Numbered from the stretch's first letter, positions 39,434 to 48,154 are shown. The stretch is 64,000 nucleotides of DNA from Halorubrum depositum (GCF_007671725.1 NZ_VCNM01000001.1:682001-746000); one strand, 5' to 3'. Made by a program: numbers and translations. Notes: generated by a model not told the origin, from the letters alone.

Positions 39434-39459
39434 TTAAAGATGCCTCTTTGAGTCTTTAA
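39434..39459. promoter_or_regulatory. divergent promoter-like inverted TTAAAGA pair
   Basis: TTAAAGA (39434-39440, plus) and TCTTTAA (39453-39459, the minus-strand TTAAAGACTCAAA) form an inverted repeat 26 bases long. Each arm points to one of the divergent genes starting at 39471 and 39400. This supports TTAAAGA as a promoter core. Confidence 0.5.
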
Positions 39460-39470
39460 TCCCCTACGAT

Positions 39471-39596
39471 ATGATACCTGAACTCTCAAACACGCCACCA
39501 CTCGTCGCGTGGCTACTCGGCTTCTTCATGGCATTAGCACTCAAACGCGGTCGAATCCAGAGCATCCTCGACCGACTCCTCCCCACAGACGGCTAA
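39471..39596 (+). CDS. tiny membrane protein (41 aa)
   Basis: ATG 39471 to TAA 39594-39596. PPLVAWLLGFFMALALKRGR is one membrane helix with a positive C-terminal flank, followed by RIQSILDRLLPTDG. A holin-like or membrane-anchor role is possible. Support: a box 37 bases upstream and a terminator about 100 bases downstream. Confidence 0.5.
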   Translation: MIPELSNTPPLVAWLLGFFMALALKRGRIQSILDRLLPTDG

Positions 39597-39599
39597 CAC

Positions 39600-39634
39600 A
39601 CTAAGACTTAATTCGGTAACTATAAGTCCTTAGT
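39600..39634. promoter_or_regulatory. imperfect inverted repeat upstream of the RNR gene
   Basis: ACTAAG+ACTTA and TAAGT+C+CTTAGT, 11 bp with one bulge around a 12-base loop. Could be an operator or an RNA hairpin after the tiny membrane gene. No protein can be linked to it. Confidence 0.4.
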
Positions 39635-39696
39635 CACCGTCTATTAGAGTGAGGAACTTCGTGACGAGCGGAGTGACTTCACTCGAAGTATCCATA

Positions 39697-39735
39697 CCCC
39701 GTATTACCCCTTAGAGGGTAGTACGGGGTGTTTTT
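39697..39735 (+). terminator. 13-14 bp hairpin and T run
   Basis: CCCCGTATTACCC-CTTAGA-GGGTAGTACGGGG followed by TGTTTTT; one T-G pair, and a flanking A-T can add a pair. This is a textbook terminator ending transcription from the left before the RNR gene. A smaller hairpin GAGTGA-CT-TCACTC lies just upstream at 39671-39684. Confidence 0.7.
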
Positions 39736-39781
39736 CACTCTAAGTAGTTCGCTTAGGAGAGGGTAGGATAGAGACAAACCC

Positions 39782-39797
39782 CTCGATGAAGTGAATC
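39782..39797 (+). repeat. dispersed repeat, copy 3
   Basis: CTCGATGAAGTGAATC, in the 100-base gap between the terminator and the RNR start. Shares AACCCCTCGATG with the copy at 48714. Confidence 0.45.
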
Positions 39798-39810
39798 ACT
39801 CCGAGCAGTC

Positions 39811-39832
39811 CACCTACTATATTACTATACTA
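39811..39832 (+). promoter_or_regulatory. TATA-like region of the RNR gene
   Basis: CTACTATATTACTATACTAT immediately before ATG 39838. With a TATA centre near 39815, transcription would begin about at the ATG, giving a leaderless mRNA, which is common in haloarchaea. Confidence 0.5.
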
Positions 39833-39837
39833 TACAG

Positions 39838-42258
39838 ATGTCCATAGTCACAACTGAAGCAGACGAAATTGAACAGACCGTAGAAACCCCAATCAAGACC
39901 GTTGATGATTCTCTCACCGTAGAAGACCGCCTCACCGACAACGCACTCCACGGTATTCTCCCCGCCCGCTACTTCCGCAAGAACGCTGACGGCGAGATCG
40001 TCGAGGACGCCGACGACCTATTCCGACGAGTCGCAGAGAACGTCGCGGGGGCCGAGGTATCCGACGAGGATTACGAAACGTGGGCCGACGAGTTCGAGTA
40101 CCAGATGAAGACGCTCCGGTTCACCCCGAACAGCCCGACGCTGATGAACGCTGGAACTGAGATGAACCAGCTCTCGGCGTGTTTCGTCCTCGAACCCCGC
40201 GACAATATGGAGGACATTTTCGAGACGGCGAAGGAGGCCGCGCTGACGTTCCAGAGCGGGGGCGGCGTCGGCTATGCCTTCTCACACCTCCGACCAAAGG
40301 GAGCGTTCATCAACTCCACGGGCGGCGAAGCGAGCGGCCCTGTGAGCTTCATGCGGGTCTTCGATGAGACGTGCAATCAGGTGAAGCAGGGCGGTAAGCG
40401 CCGGGGCGCTCAGATGGGTATTCTCCGTGCCGACCACCCTGACATTGGGCGGTTCATCGTGGCGAAGCGGAACGAGGGCGACTTCTCGAACTTCAACATC
40501 TCTGTCGCTACGACGGACAACTTCATCGAGGCAGTTGAGGCTCAGGACGCCTACACTCTCTACGACCCCGAGACGGACTACACGGAGCCGTATATCGTCC
40601 GAGAGGCGACGGCACACTTCTACTCCCCGGAGTATCAGGACAACCCTCGTGACGCCTTTGACGACGGCGAGGGCGCAATCGTGGAGGAGAACCTGTGGCG
40701 GGACTACGCCGACGAGATCGAGTGCGAGCTGTTCGGGGAGCGCGTGACGCTCCGCGAGAAGTGGGAGGAACACGAGGGCCTTCGCCTCGATGTGGGGGAG
40801 CCGATGGAGCTTCCCGCCGCGTTCATTTGGGACGTGATGATCGACGGGGCGTGGCGGAACGGTGAGCCGGGCCTGTTCAACTTCGAGGAGTCGAACCGCC
40901 AGCACTCCTTCGACGTGGAGCAGTACCCCGAGTTCCGAATGAACGCGACTAACCCCTGCGCCGAGCAGATGCTCGTGGAGTACGAGGCGTGCAACCTCGG
41001 TCACATCAACCTGAGCTTGATGCTGAACGAGGACGCCCCGACCTACGACGAGTTCCTGAGCGACAAGCTGGATTCAATCGCTACTGGCGACCTTTCCACC
41101 CGCGAAGCCGTGGAGTGGTACTTCGAGGAGGTCACGAACTTTGAAGACCTGAATCAAACCATCGAGGCGGGTGTCCGATTCCTCGATAACGTTGTCACGC
41201 AGTCGGACTTCCCCATTCCCGAGATCACCGAGCGCGTCAACGGGATGCGGAAGATCGGCCTCGGCATCATGGGCTTCGCGCAGATGCTTTTCCAGATGGG
41301 GATTCCCTACGGGACGCAGGACTCCTACGAGATGGCTCGCGCCGTTATGCGGTACATCGACCGGAAGGGAACGTGGGTGTCTCACAATCTCGCCAAGGAG
41401 CGCGGTGTGTTCTCCTACTGGGACAAGTCGAAGTACGCCGACCCGACCGAGTACGACGAGTGGTTCGCGGCCCGCACCGGACTTGACCCGAACGACTGGA
41501 AGGGCGGGTTCCCCATCCGAAACCACAACATCACGACAATCGCGCCGACCGGCACGACCTCGATGCTGGCGAACACGACGGGCGGGTGCGAGCCTGCCTA
41601 CAACGTGGCGAACTTCAAGAACGTCTCCGAGGACATTCAGGGCGACGACCTACTCGTGGAGTTTGACGACTACTTCCTTCGGACGCTTGAGGCGAACGGC
41701 CTCGATGTGGAGAGCATCAAGGAGGAAGCCGAGACGCTGATGCGGAACAACGAGTTCGACGGCGTGAATGACCTCTCCATCCCCGAGGAGATCGCGGAAA
41801 TCTTCGTCACCACACAGGACTTGTCCTCTGAACAGCACGGACTGATGCAGAGAGCGTTTCAGGAGTTTTGCGACTCGGGCATCAGCAAGACGGTGAACCT
41901 CCCGAACGAGGCTACGCACGACGACGTGAGCGAAGCCTACCGTCTCGCCCTCGATGCGGAGAAGCGCGGCGCGGTTATCAAGGGCCTCACCGTGTACCGG
42001 GACGGCTCTCGGGACGTGCAGGTTCTCACGACCCGCGTAGAGAACAAGCTGGACGACGACGGCGACCGCGACGACGATCTGCTGGAGCTGTACCTCAAGG
42101 GTGAGGTGAGCGAAAAGGCCGCACTACGTCTCGGCATCGTCTCGGAGGAGGACGCCGGGAGTGATACGCTCACCTGCCCGGAGTGTGGTGACGGTGAGCT
42201 GGAGAAGACAGACGATTGTGCGGTGTGCCCGGAGTGCTGGTACAGTCCGTGTAAGTAG
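39838..42258 (+). CDS. adenosylcobalamin-dependent ribonucleotide reductase (806 aa)
   Basis: Class II RNR, which makes deoxyribonucleotides using a B12-derived radical, so it needs no oxygen and no second subunit. TLRFTPNSPTLMNAG and QLSACFVLEP near residues 85-118 contain the first redox Cys. NPCAEQ near 371 holds the radical Cys, and YEACNLGHINLS the partner Cys. FQSGGGVGYAFSHLRPKGA is the substrate loop. The C-terminal 28 residues form a CPECGDG...CPECWYSPC zinc ribbon used for re-reduction. No intein is present. It probably raises nucleotide supply for viral DNA synthesis. Confidence 0.93.
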   Translation: MSIVTTEADEIEQTVETPIKTVDDSLTVEDRLTDNALHGILPARYFRKNADGEIVEDADDLFRRVAENVAGAEVSDEDYETWADEFEYQMKTLRFTPNSPTLMNAGTEMNQLSACFVLEPRDNMEDIFETAKEAALTFQSGGGVGYAFSHLRPKGAFINSTGGEASGPVSFMRVFDETCNQVKQGGKRRGAQMGILRADHPDIGRFIVAKRNEGDFSNFNISVATTDNFIEAVEAQDAYTLYDPETDYTEPYIVREATAHFYSPEYQDNPRDAFDDGEGAIVEENLWRDYADEIECELFGERVTLREKWEEHEGLRLDVGEPMELPAAFIWDVMIDGAWRNGEPGLFNFEESNRQHSFDVEQYPEFRMNATNPCAEQMLVEYEACNLGHINLSLMLNEDAPTYDEFLSDKLDSIATGDLSTREAVEWYFEEVTNFEDLNQTIEAGVRFLDNVVTQSDFPIPEITERVNGMRKIGLGIMGFAQMLFQMGIPYGTQDSYEMARAVMRYIDRKGTWVSHNLAKERGVFSYWDKSKYADPTEYDEWFAARTGLDPNDWKGGFPIRNHNITTIAPTGTTSMLANTTGGCEPAYNVANFKNVSEDIQGDDLLVEFDDYFLRTLEANGLDVESIKEEAETLMRNNEFDGVNDLSIPEEIAEIFVTTQDLSSEQHGLMQRAFQEFCDSGISKTVNLPNEATHDDVSEAYRLALDAEKRGAVIKGLTVYRDGSRDVQVLTTRVENKLDDDGDRDDDLLELYLKGEVSEKAALRLGIVSEEDAGSDTLTCPECGDGELEKTDDCAVCPECWYSPCK

Positions 42259-42271
42259 GCTCAATCGAGGA

Positions 42272-42292
42272 AGTCACTCTAACGAAGTGACT
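42272..42292. terminator. hairpin between converging genes
   Basis: AGTCACT-CTAACGA-AGTGACT, 7 bp, 13 bases after the RNR stop. It overlaps the stop codon of the minus-strand gene at 42274. Probably terminates both transcripts. Confidence 0.5.
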
Positions 42293-42915
42293 CTCTGTAA
42301 TTTGTTCGCAGGGTCTTCTACGAGGGCGATATGGTCTACTTCTGTAATATCCCTCAATTCTGTAATGCACATCTCGCCGTTGTACGCTCTACCTTTGATG
42401 TGGGGACATTGGGAGTATTCCTCGTCGCAGATAGAGCAAATAGCAGTACCCGTCTTCATACCGGGACTGGTGAACAACTGGTCAGGGAACAGTAGTTCTT
42501 CGATGGTGTTCAAACGCCGATGGTATTTTCGCATACCAAGCTTTTCTCCCAACTTATCGGCTTGTAACGCATTCTGGGAAGCAAGCTGTGCATGAACCAT
42601 ATTGTCCCACGCTGACCCCCACTCCTCATTTCTCAAGTCGTTCCACATCTCCAACTCGTGTTGCCAACACTCCAACGTCAGTTCTATCGAGAGTATTCTA
42701 TTAGCGCATTTAGAAGGGGCATCAGACGACTGAACCTGAGATTTGTATTCTTCTGCAACCGAGAGCAGTTCCTCAATCTGAGACAGTACCTTGTCTCGCT
42801 TCTCCATGTCCCGTGAGAGATTATTTACTGAAAGGACATTCGAGGATACGTCATCAATCGCCTGTAATAGGTCGCTTGTCTGCGGTTGCATCATAATCGG
42901 CGTAGTCTTAATCAT
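42274..42915 (-). CDS. accessory protein with C-terminal Cys/His motif (213 aa)
   Basis: Helical N-terminal 130 residues, then FTSPGMKTGTAICSICDEEY and QCPHIKGRAYNGEMC, giving Cys/Cys/Cys/His ligands, and ITEVDHIALVEDPAN. The C-terminal pattern recalls zinc-bearing tails seen in some phage head-maturation-type proteins, but this gene is far from the head module. It overlaps the next gene upstream by 8 bases. Function unknown; last gene of the RM-TBP unit. Confidence 0.6.
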   Translation of the reverse strand: MIKTTPIMMQPQTSDLLQAIDDVSSNVLSVNNLSRDMEKRDKVLSQIEELLSVAEEYKSQVQSSDAPSKCANRILSIELTLECWQHELEMWNDLRNEEWGSAWDNMVHAQLASQNALQADKLGEKLGMRKYHRRLNTIEELLFPDQLFTSPGMKTGTAICSICDEEYSQCPHIKGRAYNGEMCITELRDITEVDHIALVEDPANKLQRVTSLE

Positions 42916-43402
42916 CCGTCTCGCTATCGGTCATCTCATCGACTTTTTCTAAGATTGAGTCGATCTCGTCTACTGGCCCTTCGTAGTCCAACTCAGTAAC
43001 ACTCCCATCCTCATTCTCGATCAAGAGAGACATTTGCGCTTCTCCATCAACTGCCGCTCTGGAGTAGTGGTCTTTAATGAGCTGAATCAGGGTGAGGACT
43101 GTACCGGGATTGTTCTTTAGGAACTCGTAGGTAACGTGAAGGCCCCCCAAGAAAACCTCCGTACTCTTTAGACGGGTAGTGTCCAGTTCCTCGTAGTCAA
43201 CAAAGGTGTCTAACTCAATACCTTCCTCCTGAGCTAATTTGTTCACCGTAATTGCGCTATCGTGGTACGACAAATCCGATTTCGAGTCAGCGCCTTTCAA
43301 CCCGACAGGGACGAATCCGATCTCCACATCAGTATCACAATCAAGCTCATCAGCTTTTTCTCGAACATTGAACCCTTCTTCAATAGATAAATTCTGGTGC
43401 AT
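42908..43402 (-). CDS. hypothetical accessory protein (164 aa)
   Basis: Alpha/beta, acidic. SEVFLGG-like segment (TEVFLGGLHVTYEFLKNNPG) followed by VLTLIQLIKDHYSRAAVDGE and a beta pair QMSLLIENEDGSVTELDYEG. The helix-strand arrangement resembles small domains found in defence-associated proteins, but I cannot name one. Overlaps the 213-aa gene, so the two are probably made together. Confidence 0.6.
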   Translation of the reverse strand: MHQNLSIEEGFNVREKADELDCDTDVEIGFVPVGLKGADSKSDLSYHDSAITVNKLAQEEGIELDTFVDYEELDTTRLKSTEVFLGGLHVTYEFLKNNPGTVLTLIQLIKDHYSRAAVDGEAQMSLLIENEDGSVTELDYEGPVDEIDSILEKVDEMTDSETDD

Positions 43403-43434
43403 ATCCTTGCGTTTGCTGGAGAATCGTCATAATG

Positions 43435-43974
43435 CTATCGCAGGGCGATTTCCTGCTTTAGGCTCTCCAGCGCACTTTCAGCAACGGACTGGTCTTTACA
43501 GCCTGTAATCACTACCTTCCCGCTTCCAAAAATCAAGATCACGCAATTGTGTTCCTCGGGCCTGTAAATCAGACCGGGGAATTGCTCCGGCTCGTACTCA
43601 GTCCGGTCTAATCCCAACTGGATAGCGACTGCGTTGAGATTCTGCTCGCCCTCAAGCTTCCCCGTACACACGACGTTCTGTATTGAGAATCCCGTATCTT
43701 CGGGTGATTTGATTGCACCGAGGTCAGCCAGTCGGGTGAGTAGGAAATCCCGCGTCTCGTAGATTTCATCAATATTGTCGGCTCCGTAGATGATGAATTT
43801 GCCCGTTCGATAGACCGTGATCGTGGGCTTGCCCTCGAAGCGGAGATACATCCCCGGATAATTCTCAGGGTCGTACTCGGCTTCACTCCCAATCTCCAAG
43901 CTAAGTTCCTCTAAATCGAACTCAGAGCTAACAGCACCCGAGCCGACGACGTTTACGATTGTTACCTCATTCAT
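43435..43974 (-). CDS. tbp: TATA-binding protein, virus-encoded (179 aa)
   Basis: Two TBP repeats: residues about 5-85 (IVNVVGSGAVSSEFDLEELS; YPGMYLRFEGKPTITVYRTG) and about 95-178 (IQNVVCTGKLEGEQNLNAVA; FPGLIYRPEEHNCVILIFGS). Both keep the N-V-V...G, FPG and GK(F/V) signature positions of the saddle fold. Length is normal for archaeal TBP. It would bind TATA boxes and recruit TFB and RNA polymerase, so it may retarget transcription. The start lies 16 bases after the RM stop on the same strand. Confidence 0.88.
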   Translation of the reverse strand: MNEVTIVNVVGSGAVSSEFDLEELSLEIGSEAEYDPENYPGMYLRFEGKPTITVYRTGKFIIYGADNIDEIYETRDFLLTRLADLGAIKSPEDTGFSIQNVVCTGKLEGEQNLNAVAIQLGLDRTEYEPEQFPGLIYRPEEHNCVILIFGSGKVVITGCKDQSVAESALESLKQEIALR

Positions 43975-43990
43975 TCCAAAGACGACTCGT

Positions 43991-46900
43991 TTAGAAGACT
44001 TCGAGGTAGTCTTCTATGACTTCCTGTTCTTCGTCGGTTAGGTCGAACATCTCGTACACCGTTTGGTCGATCTCGGCTTCAAGCTCCTCGATGCTTGTCT
44101 CCTCAACGGTCTGCCGGTCGGCTTCCAGCGCCTCCATAAGCTGTTCAACTCCGCCCTGAGTGTCGGGAATTGGTATCGTCTGCTCCTCGCCGCTTTTCAT
44201 ATTCCGCCCATCGACGGCGGCTTGAACGTACTTTGCTCGGAGTTTACGCTCCTCCCTGTCGCCCTTGTCCATCAGCGGGGCGGTGATTTCGTCAGAGCGA
44301 CCGGCAGTTACAGCGAACCGGCCATCGGCCTTTTCTTGAATATCAGCGTTCACAGGGTAACGCCGAGTTTGCCATTCGTAATTGATGTAGGCGAGACTGC
44401 CATCATATCGCTCAAGATACGCCTCAGGGAACCGATCAGTCCGAGTACCTGTGTCTATTAGGTCGGTGATGTTCGAGATCGTTTCTTCGAGTTCTTGCTC
44501 CAGACGGCTCTCTGCGTTGGTTATACACGGGAGCTGTTCAACGTACTGAGTCCTGTACGAGTAATATCCTCCCGCTTTAATGACTGCGATATGCTTGAAG
44601 TAGAAGTCAAGAGCTTTCGAGTTTAGCTGGCTGACGATCTCCTCGGTCTGATTCCGATAGCTCGGTTCCAGAAGTGCGCCATATCCGGTCGTGAAGTACC
44701 AAGTACCCACTTCATCCAGCATATAGGTGGCACGAGAGCAGATTTCAGACTGGATGATTTTGGGATTCTCGTACAGTTCGAGGTTTTTCGGATAGATGTA
44801 CCCATACCAGTCGTCTTCGCCCTCCATACGACCGCCCTCTCTCCCCTCCAACTCCTCTCTGTAATGGAGGAAGAAGTCCCACGTCTTCGGTAGTTCCTGT
44901 TCGAGATAGTCTTGCGAATATAGCTCTGCGTCAACGATCTCGCCTTCATCATCCCGGATTACGCGGTACGGATGAACGACGTGACGGCCCGACCACTCCC
45001 CACGCCACCGTCCGATTTCATCTCCTTGAAGGAATGGTCGAAGTAGCTCCTTCTCGATTTCAAACTCGTTACTCCCTCCAATCGGGCTAGTAGTTACTGT
45101 ACCCTCGGTGTCCTGCGATTCAACCCGGTCAGCGTCCAGCACGTCTACGATATAGATTTTGTTGGCGCTGGTTCGGATTCCTTGGAAGACTCCCTGAGTT
45201 ACGTCCTTAATTTGGTTGTCTCCGTTCTCCGCGAGTTTGTTGAACACGGAGAGTTCTTCGGGGGGCATCAACGCCCAATATTGACTACTCAGTTGGGCCT
45301 GCGGGAAGTCGAACACGTCGATATAATCATCCGAGTATCCCGGCTCATCCCGGTGTTCGCGTACTGCCTCGATGATTTCCTCATCTACTGAAGGCCCGCT
45401 ATCCTCATTGACGTTGCCTTTGACTCTCACGCACCGGATTTGGTTTTCCTTTCTAACGTCTTCATCCGGTTCGTTCTCCACGATAACAATAGCAGGATAG
45501 TTCGTAGCGTCCTCGAATACCCCTGAATCACGGAAGTCATACACCTCATCGAGTCGGGTTTCTCGGAGTAGGACTCGACGAATCCCCTCCCCATAGTCCG
45601 TGACCATGAACTGATTTGGAGTAATGTATCCGAGCTTCCCACTCCCTTCCTTGAGGAAATCAAGTCCTCGCTCATAGAACGGACAGTAGAGATCGTAATT
45701 CCCGGTGGTGGACTCGTAGAGCTGTTCCATCATCGCCTTTTGCTGGTCGGGGAGATGCTGGATTCGGACGTATGGCGGGTTCCCAACCACGTAGTCGTAG
45801 TCCATGTAGTTCTTCACAACGAGGGACAGTACGGTGTCCTCGAAGATTTTGAACAGCCGACCGTCTCCGTGTTCTACTCGGAGATAGCGGACGGTATCGA
45901 GAATGTCGTCTACGTAGGGTGCGAAGAACCCCTCGATGCCGTCGTACTCTTGGGTCGTGTAGCGGTAGATGCCTTGCTCAAGCCCGCCACTATACTCCCA
46001 CGTTTCTTCCTCCATATACCACTTAACAACGTCGAGAACGCCCTGAAGCGCCGCGAAGTATTCATCGAAGTTTCGGATATTGGCGTTTAGTCGAGCGGTA
46101 TCGTATAGGGGCATCCGAACCCGCTGAACGAGGAACCCGTCTTCTGTCTCATCAACCTCGTCTTCGTCCACTTCCACCGGGAGAGGAACGGGAATCTTCA
46201 CGTCCTGATTGTCGTCCGTCACCCCATCGAGAGTCATCTGCTTCTGCCCGTCGTCACCGAGGTCGATTCCGGTCAGCTCACGCTCGTTTCGGAGCGTGTC
46301 CGTTCGGTAGATGGGGAGACGACGAATCGTGAAGTCGCGGTTCTCCTCCTTCGCATCTCGGTACTGTGGGAGAATGGCGACCATGAATCGAATCTGTGCC
46401 ATCAGCACCGCGAACGGGTGAATGTCCAGCCCGACGATGTGCGGACTCGTACAGAGGTCGATGAGATGCTTCTCCCAATCCGGGTCGTCGTTATACCGCT
46501 CCACGTCCTCTACATAGCGGTCAATCGCCTCAACGAGGAATGTACCTGAACCACAGGACGGGTCGATGAGACGTTCACCAGATACGCCCACATCGTAGTC
46601 AACCCCGTCCATAATGTAGTCCACGACCTCTTGTGGGGTGTAGAACTCACCGAGGGCTTTCCGTGTCTCGGGGTCGAAGTAGTGCTGGTAGAGGTCGCCC
46701 AATAGGTCGCCTTCAATCTCCGAGAAGTCGAACTTGAGGACGGAGAAAATGATGTGGGCGATTGCGTCACTAAACCGATCTCGCGTAGCGGGGCTGATTC
46801 TCGTGACCTCACCAGTACCCTTAGCAACGTCCTCGAACTGACTGGCTCTCGTCGCGTGCGTGCGTGTCATTTGCTCCGCGAAGCCGTCAGTCCACCAGAT

Positions 46901-47875
46901 GAAGATGTCGTCCTCGAAAAGACTCTGAACGAGGTGTTCTTCCATATCCTCGATCAAACCGTTGGCGGCGACGGGATAGGCGTCGAGGCTAATATCGTTC
47001 CCGAACCCTTGGAGTCCTTGGAAGTATTCGTCCATCCCGTTGTACGCCGTATTTCGGAAGAACTCGTGGTCTTCAGTCGCCTTCGCCAGCAGGACTCGGG
47101 CGAGAAGGGCGTGACCACTCTCCAGACAGAACATGAAGTCCCGAAGGGTGTGTTTCCCGTCGATGAATGGTTCCCACGACTCCGGGGTTTCATCGGGTTC
47201 GCTGGCGTAGCTGGCTTCCCAAAAGTCGTAGGCCCCCTTGACGAATTTTGCTTCTCTCTCATCTCGTAGCTCCACCAACAAGTCCATCATCGCGGTAACG
47301 AGATCAGCGAAGGGGCTGTTCTCCTCTAACCGGAAGGTATCGAAGAAGTGTTCCCGACCGAGTTCCGTATCGAGTTCCACTTCATCGAGTCGGGAGAGAA
47401 ATTCGTCTACACTCTGTGGGTCAGTAATGTCCCACTCCGGCTTTTCGAGAGCGTGGGCAATATCGGCGGCGTCACTCTCGGTGGCTTCGCTAAGAGCGAA
47501 ACCAGCCATTCGAGTATGGCCGTCTCGCCTATACAGTCGGAACTCCTGCCCGTTGGTTAGCACCCCGTAGTCGGCTTTCAGCTCATCGACGTAGTGGAAT
47601 AGTTGGTCTTCGTGCGGGGTGAGATCGCGTCCAGTCGTCTTGAACTCGTAGACGACGGTGACTGACTCGTTATTGTCCAGAGTTACGTAGTCGGGCCGTC
47701 GGTCGTCGGGAAGCGTCCACTCACTACGGAGGTCGTGGCCCGTTCCCTCGTATCCGAGATGAGTGTAGAAATTCTCGTTGAGAAATGCGTTCTCAACGTC
47801 CTTTTCGGTCATATCCTCATCGAGCCGGGAGGCAATCCCGTGGAGGGCATCAAGAATCGCAGACGTGTCGGGCAT
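43991..47875 (-). CDS. type IIG restriction-modification enzyme (1294 aa)
   Basis: One chain with nuclease, methyltransferase and target-recognition parts. N-terminal PD-(D/E)xK nuclease near residues 58-78 (RRPDYVTL, VVYEFKTTGRD). SAM motif I near 436 (LIDPSCGSGTFLVEAI) and catalytic motif IV NPPY near 697 (DYVVGNPPYVRIQ), an N6-adenine methyltransferase pattern. The C-terminal 500 residues include a recognition domain (YFTTGYGALLEPSYRNQTEE). I chose the ATG at 47875 because TTTTTAATG at 47900-47908 is a TATA-like box at leaderless distance; a start 8 codons earlier is possible. It protects viral DNA and cuts competitors. Confidence 0.85.
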   Translation of the reverse strand: MPDTSAILDALHGIASRLDEDMTEKDVENAFLNENFYTHLGYEGTGHDLRSEWTLPDDRRPDYVTLDNNESVTVVYEFKTTGRDLTPHEDQLFHYVDELKADYGVLTNGQEFRLYRRDGHTRMAGFALSEATESDAADIAHALEKPEWDITDPQSVDEFLSRLDEVELDTELGREHFFDTFRLEENSPFADLVTAMMDLLVELRDEREAKFVKGAYDFWEASYASEPDETPESWEPFIDGKHTLRDFMFCLESGHALLARVLLAKATEDHEFFRNTAYNGMDEYFQGLQGFGNDISLDAYPVAANGLIEDMEEHLVQSLFEDDIFIWWTDGFAEQMTRTHATRASQFEDVAKGTGEVTRISPATRDRFSDAIAHIIFSVLKFDFSEIEGDLLGDLYQHYFDPETRKALGEFYTPQEVVDYIMDGVDYDVGVSGERLIDPSCGSGTFLVEAIDRYVEDVERYNDDPDWEKHLIDLCTSPHIVGLDIHPFAVLMAQIRFMVAILPQYRDAKEENRDFTIRRLPIYRTDTLRNERELTGIDLGDDGQKQMTLDGVTDDNQDVKIPVPLPVEVDEDEVDETEDGFLVQRVRMPLYDTARLNANIRNFDEYFAALQGVLDVVKWYMEEETWEYSGGLEQGIYRYTTQEYDGIEGFFAPYVDDILDTVRYLRVEHGDGRLFKIFEDTVLSLVVKNYMDYDYVVGNPPYVRIQHLPDQQKAMMEQLYESTTGNYDLYCPFYERGLDFLKEGSGKLGYITPNQFMVTDYGEGIRRVLLRETRLDEVYDFRDSGVFEDATNYPAIVIVENEPDEDVRKENQIRCVRVKGNVNEDSGPSVDEEIIEAVREHRDEPGYSDDYIDVFDFPQAQLSSQYWALMPPEELSVFNKLAENGDNQIKDVTQGVFQGIRTSANKIYIVDVLDADRVESQDTEGTVTTSPIGGSNEFEIEKELLRPFLQGDEIGRWRGEWSGRHVVHPYRVIRDDEGEIVDAELYSQDYLEQELPKTWDFFLHYREELEGREGGRMEGEDDWYGYIYPKNLELYENPKIIQSEICSRATYMLDEVGTWYFTTGYGALLEPSYRNQTEEIVSQLNSKALDFYFKHIAVIKAGGYYSYRTQYVEQLPCITNAESRLEQELEETISNITDLIDTGTRTDRFPEAYLERYDGSLAYINYEWQTRRYPVNADIQEKADGRFAVTAGRSDEITAPLMDKGDREERKLRAKYVQAAVDGRNMKSGEEQTIPIPDTQGGVEQLMEALEADRQTVEETSIEELEAEIDQTVYEMFDLTDEEQEVIEDYLEVF

Positions 47876-47925
47876 AACAAACCCGAGACAGTCGCACATT
47901 AAAAAGGTTGCATCAACCGGAGTAA

Positions 47926-48150
47926 CTACTCAATAGGTGGCCTGAGGTCACGCCAGCGCAGGTCGATGGTGTCCCCATCGTCCAGATCAACACGATAGAT
48001 TATATCGTCGCGTTCGTCCCCTGTCGTGGTTCCGGCGTCGTCTTGAAGTACCGAAACGACAGTCCCGTGTTCGCCGTGGAGTCGGTGGTCGGGGTCAGTC
48101 TCATCGGGAATATCGACTCGGACTCTATCCCCCTCGATGAATTGGGGCAT
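47926..48150 (-). CDS. small beta-barrel-like protein (74 aa)
   Basis: ATG at 48150 (MPQFIEGDRVRVDIPDETDP), 4 bases after the stop of the next gene upstream. GEHGTVVSVLQDDAG and YRVDLDDGDTIDLRWRDLRP form a KOW/SH3-like barrel of the kind common in small haloarchaeal proteins. Nucleic-acid or protein contact inferred. The longer frame is shadow. Confidence 0.65.
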   Translation of the reverse strand: MPQFIEGDRVRVDIPDETDPDHRLHGEHGTVVSVLQDDAGTTTGDERDDIIYRVDLDDGDTIDLRWRDLRPPIE

Positions 48151-48154
48151 CCGT

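Noticed and set aside
40282..41004. Long antisense frames within the RNR, sheath, tape measure and host genes
   Set aside because: Typical shadows of GC-rich codon use; Arg/Ala/Val-rich and without own start signals.
12858..42258. Very frequent CTCGATG inside genes as a genome-wide signal
   Set aside because: CTC GAT (Leu-Asp) and, on the other strand, ATC GAG (Ile-Glu) are common codon pairs, so most hits are explained by coding. Only the longer intergenic copies with GCGGTGAATC are kept.
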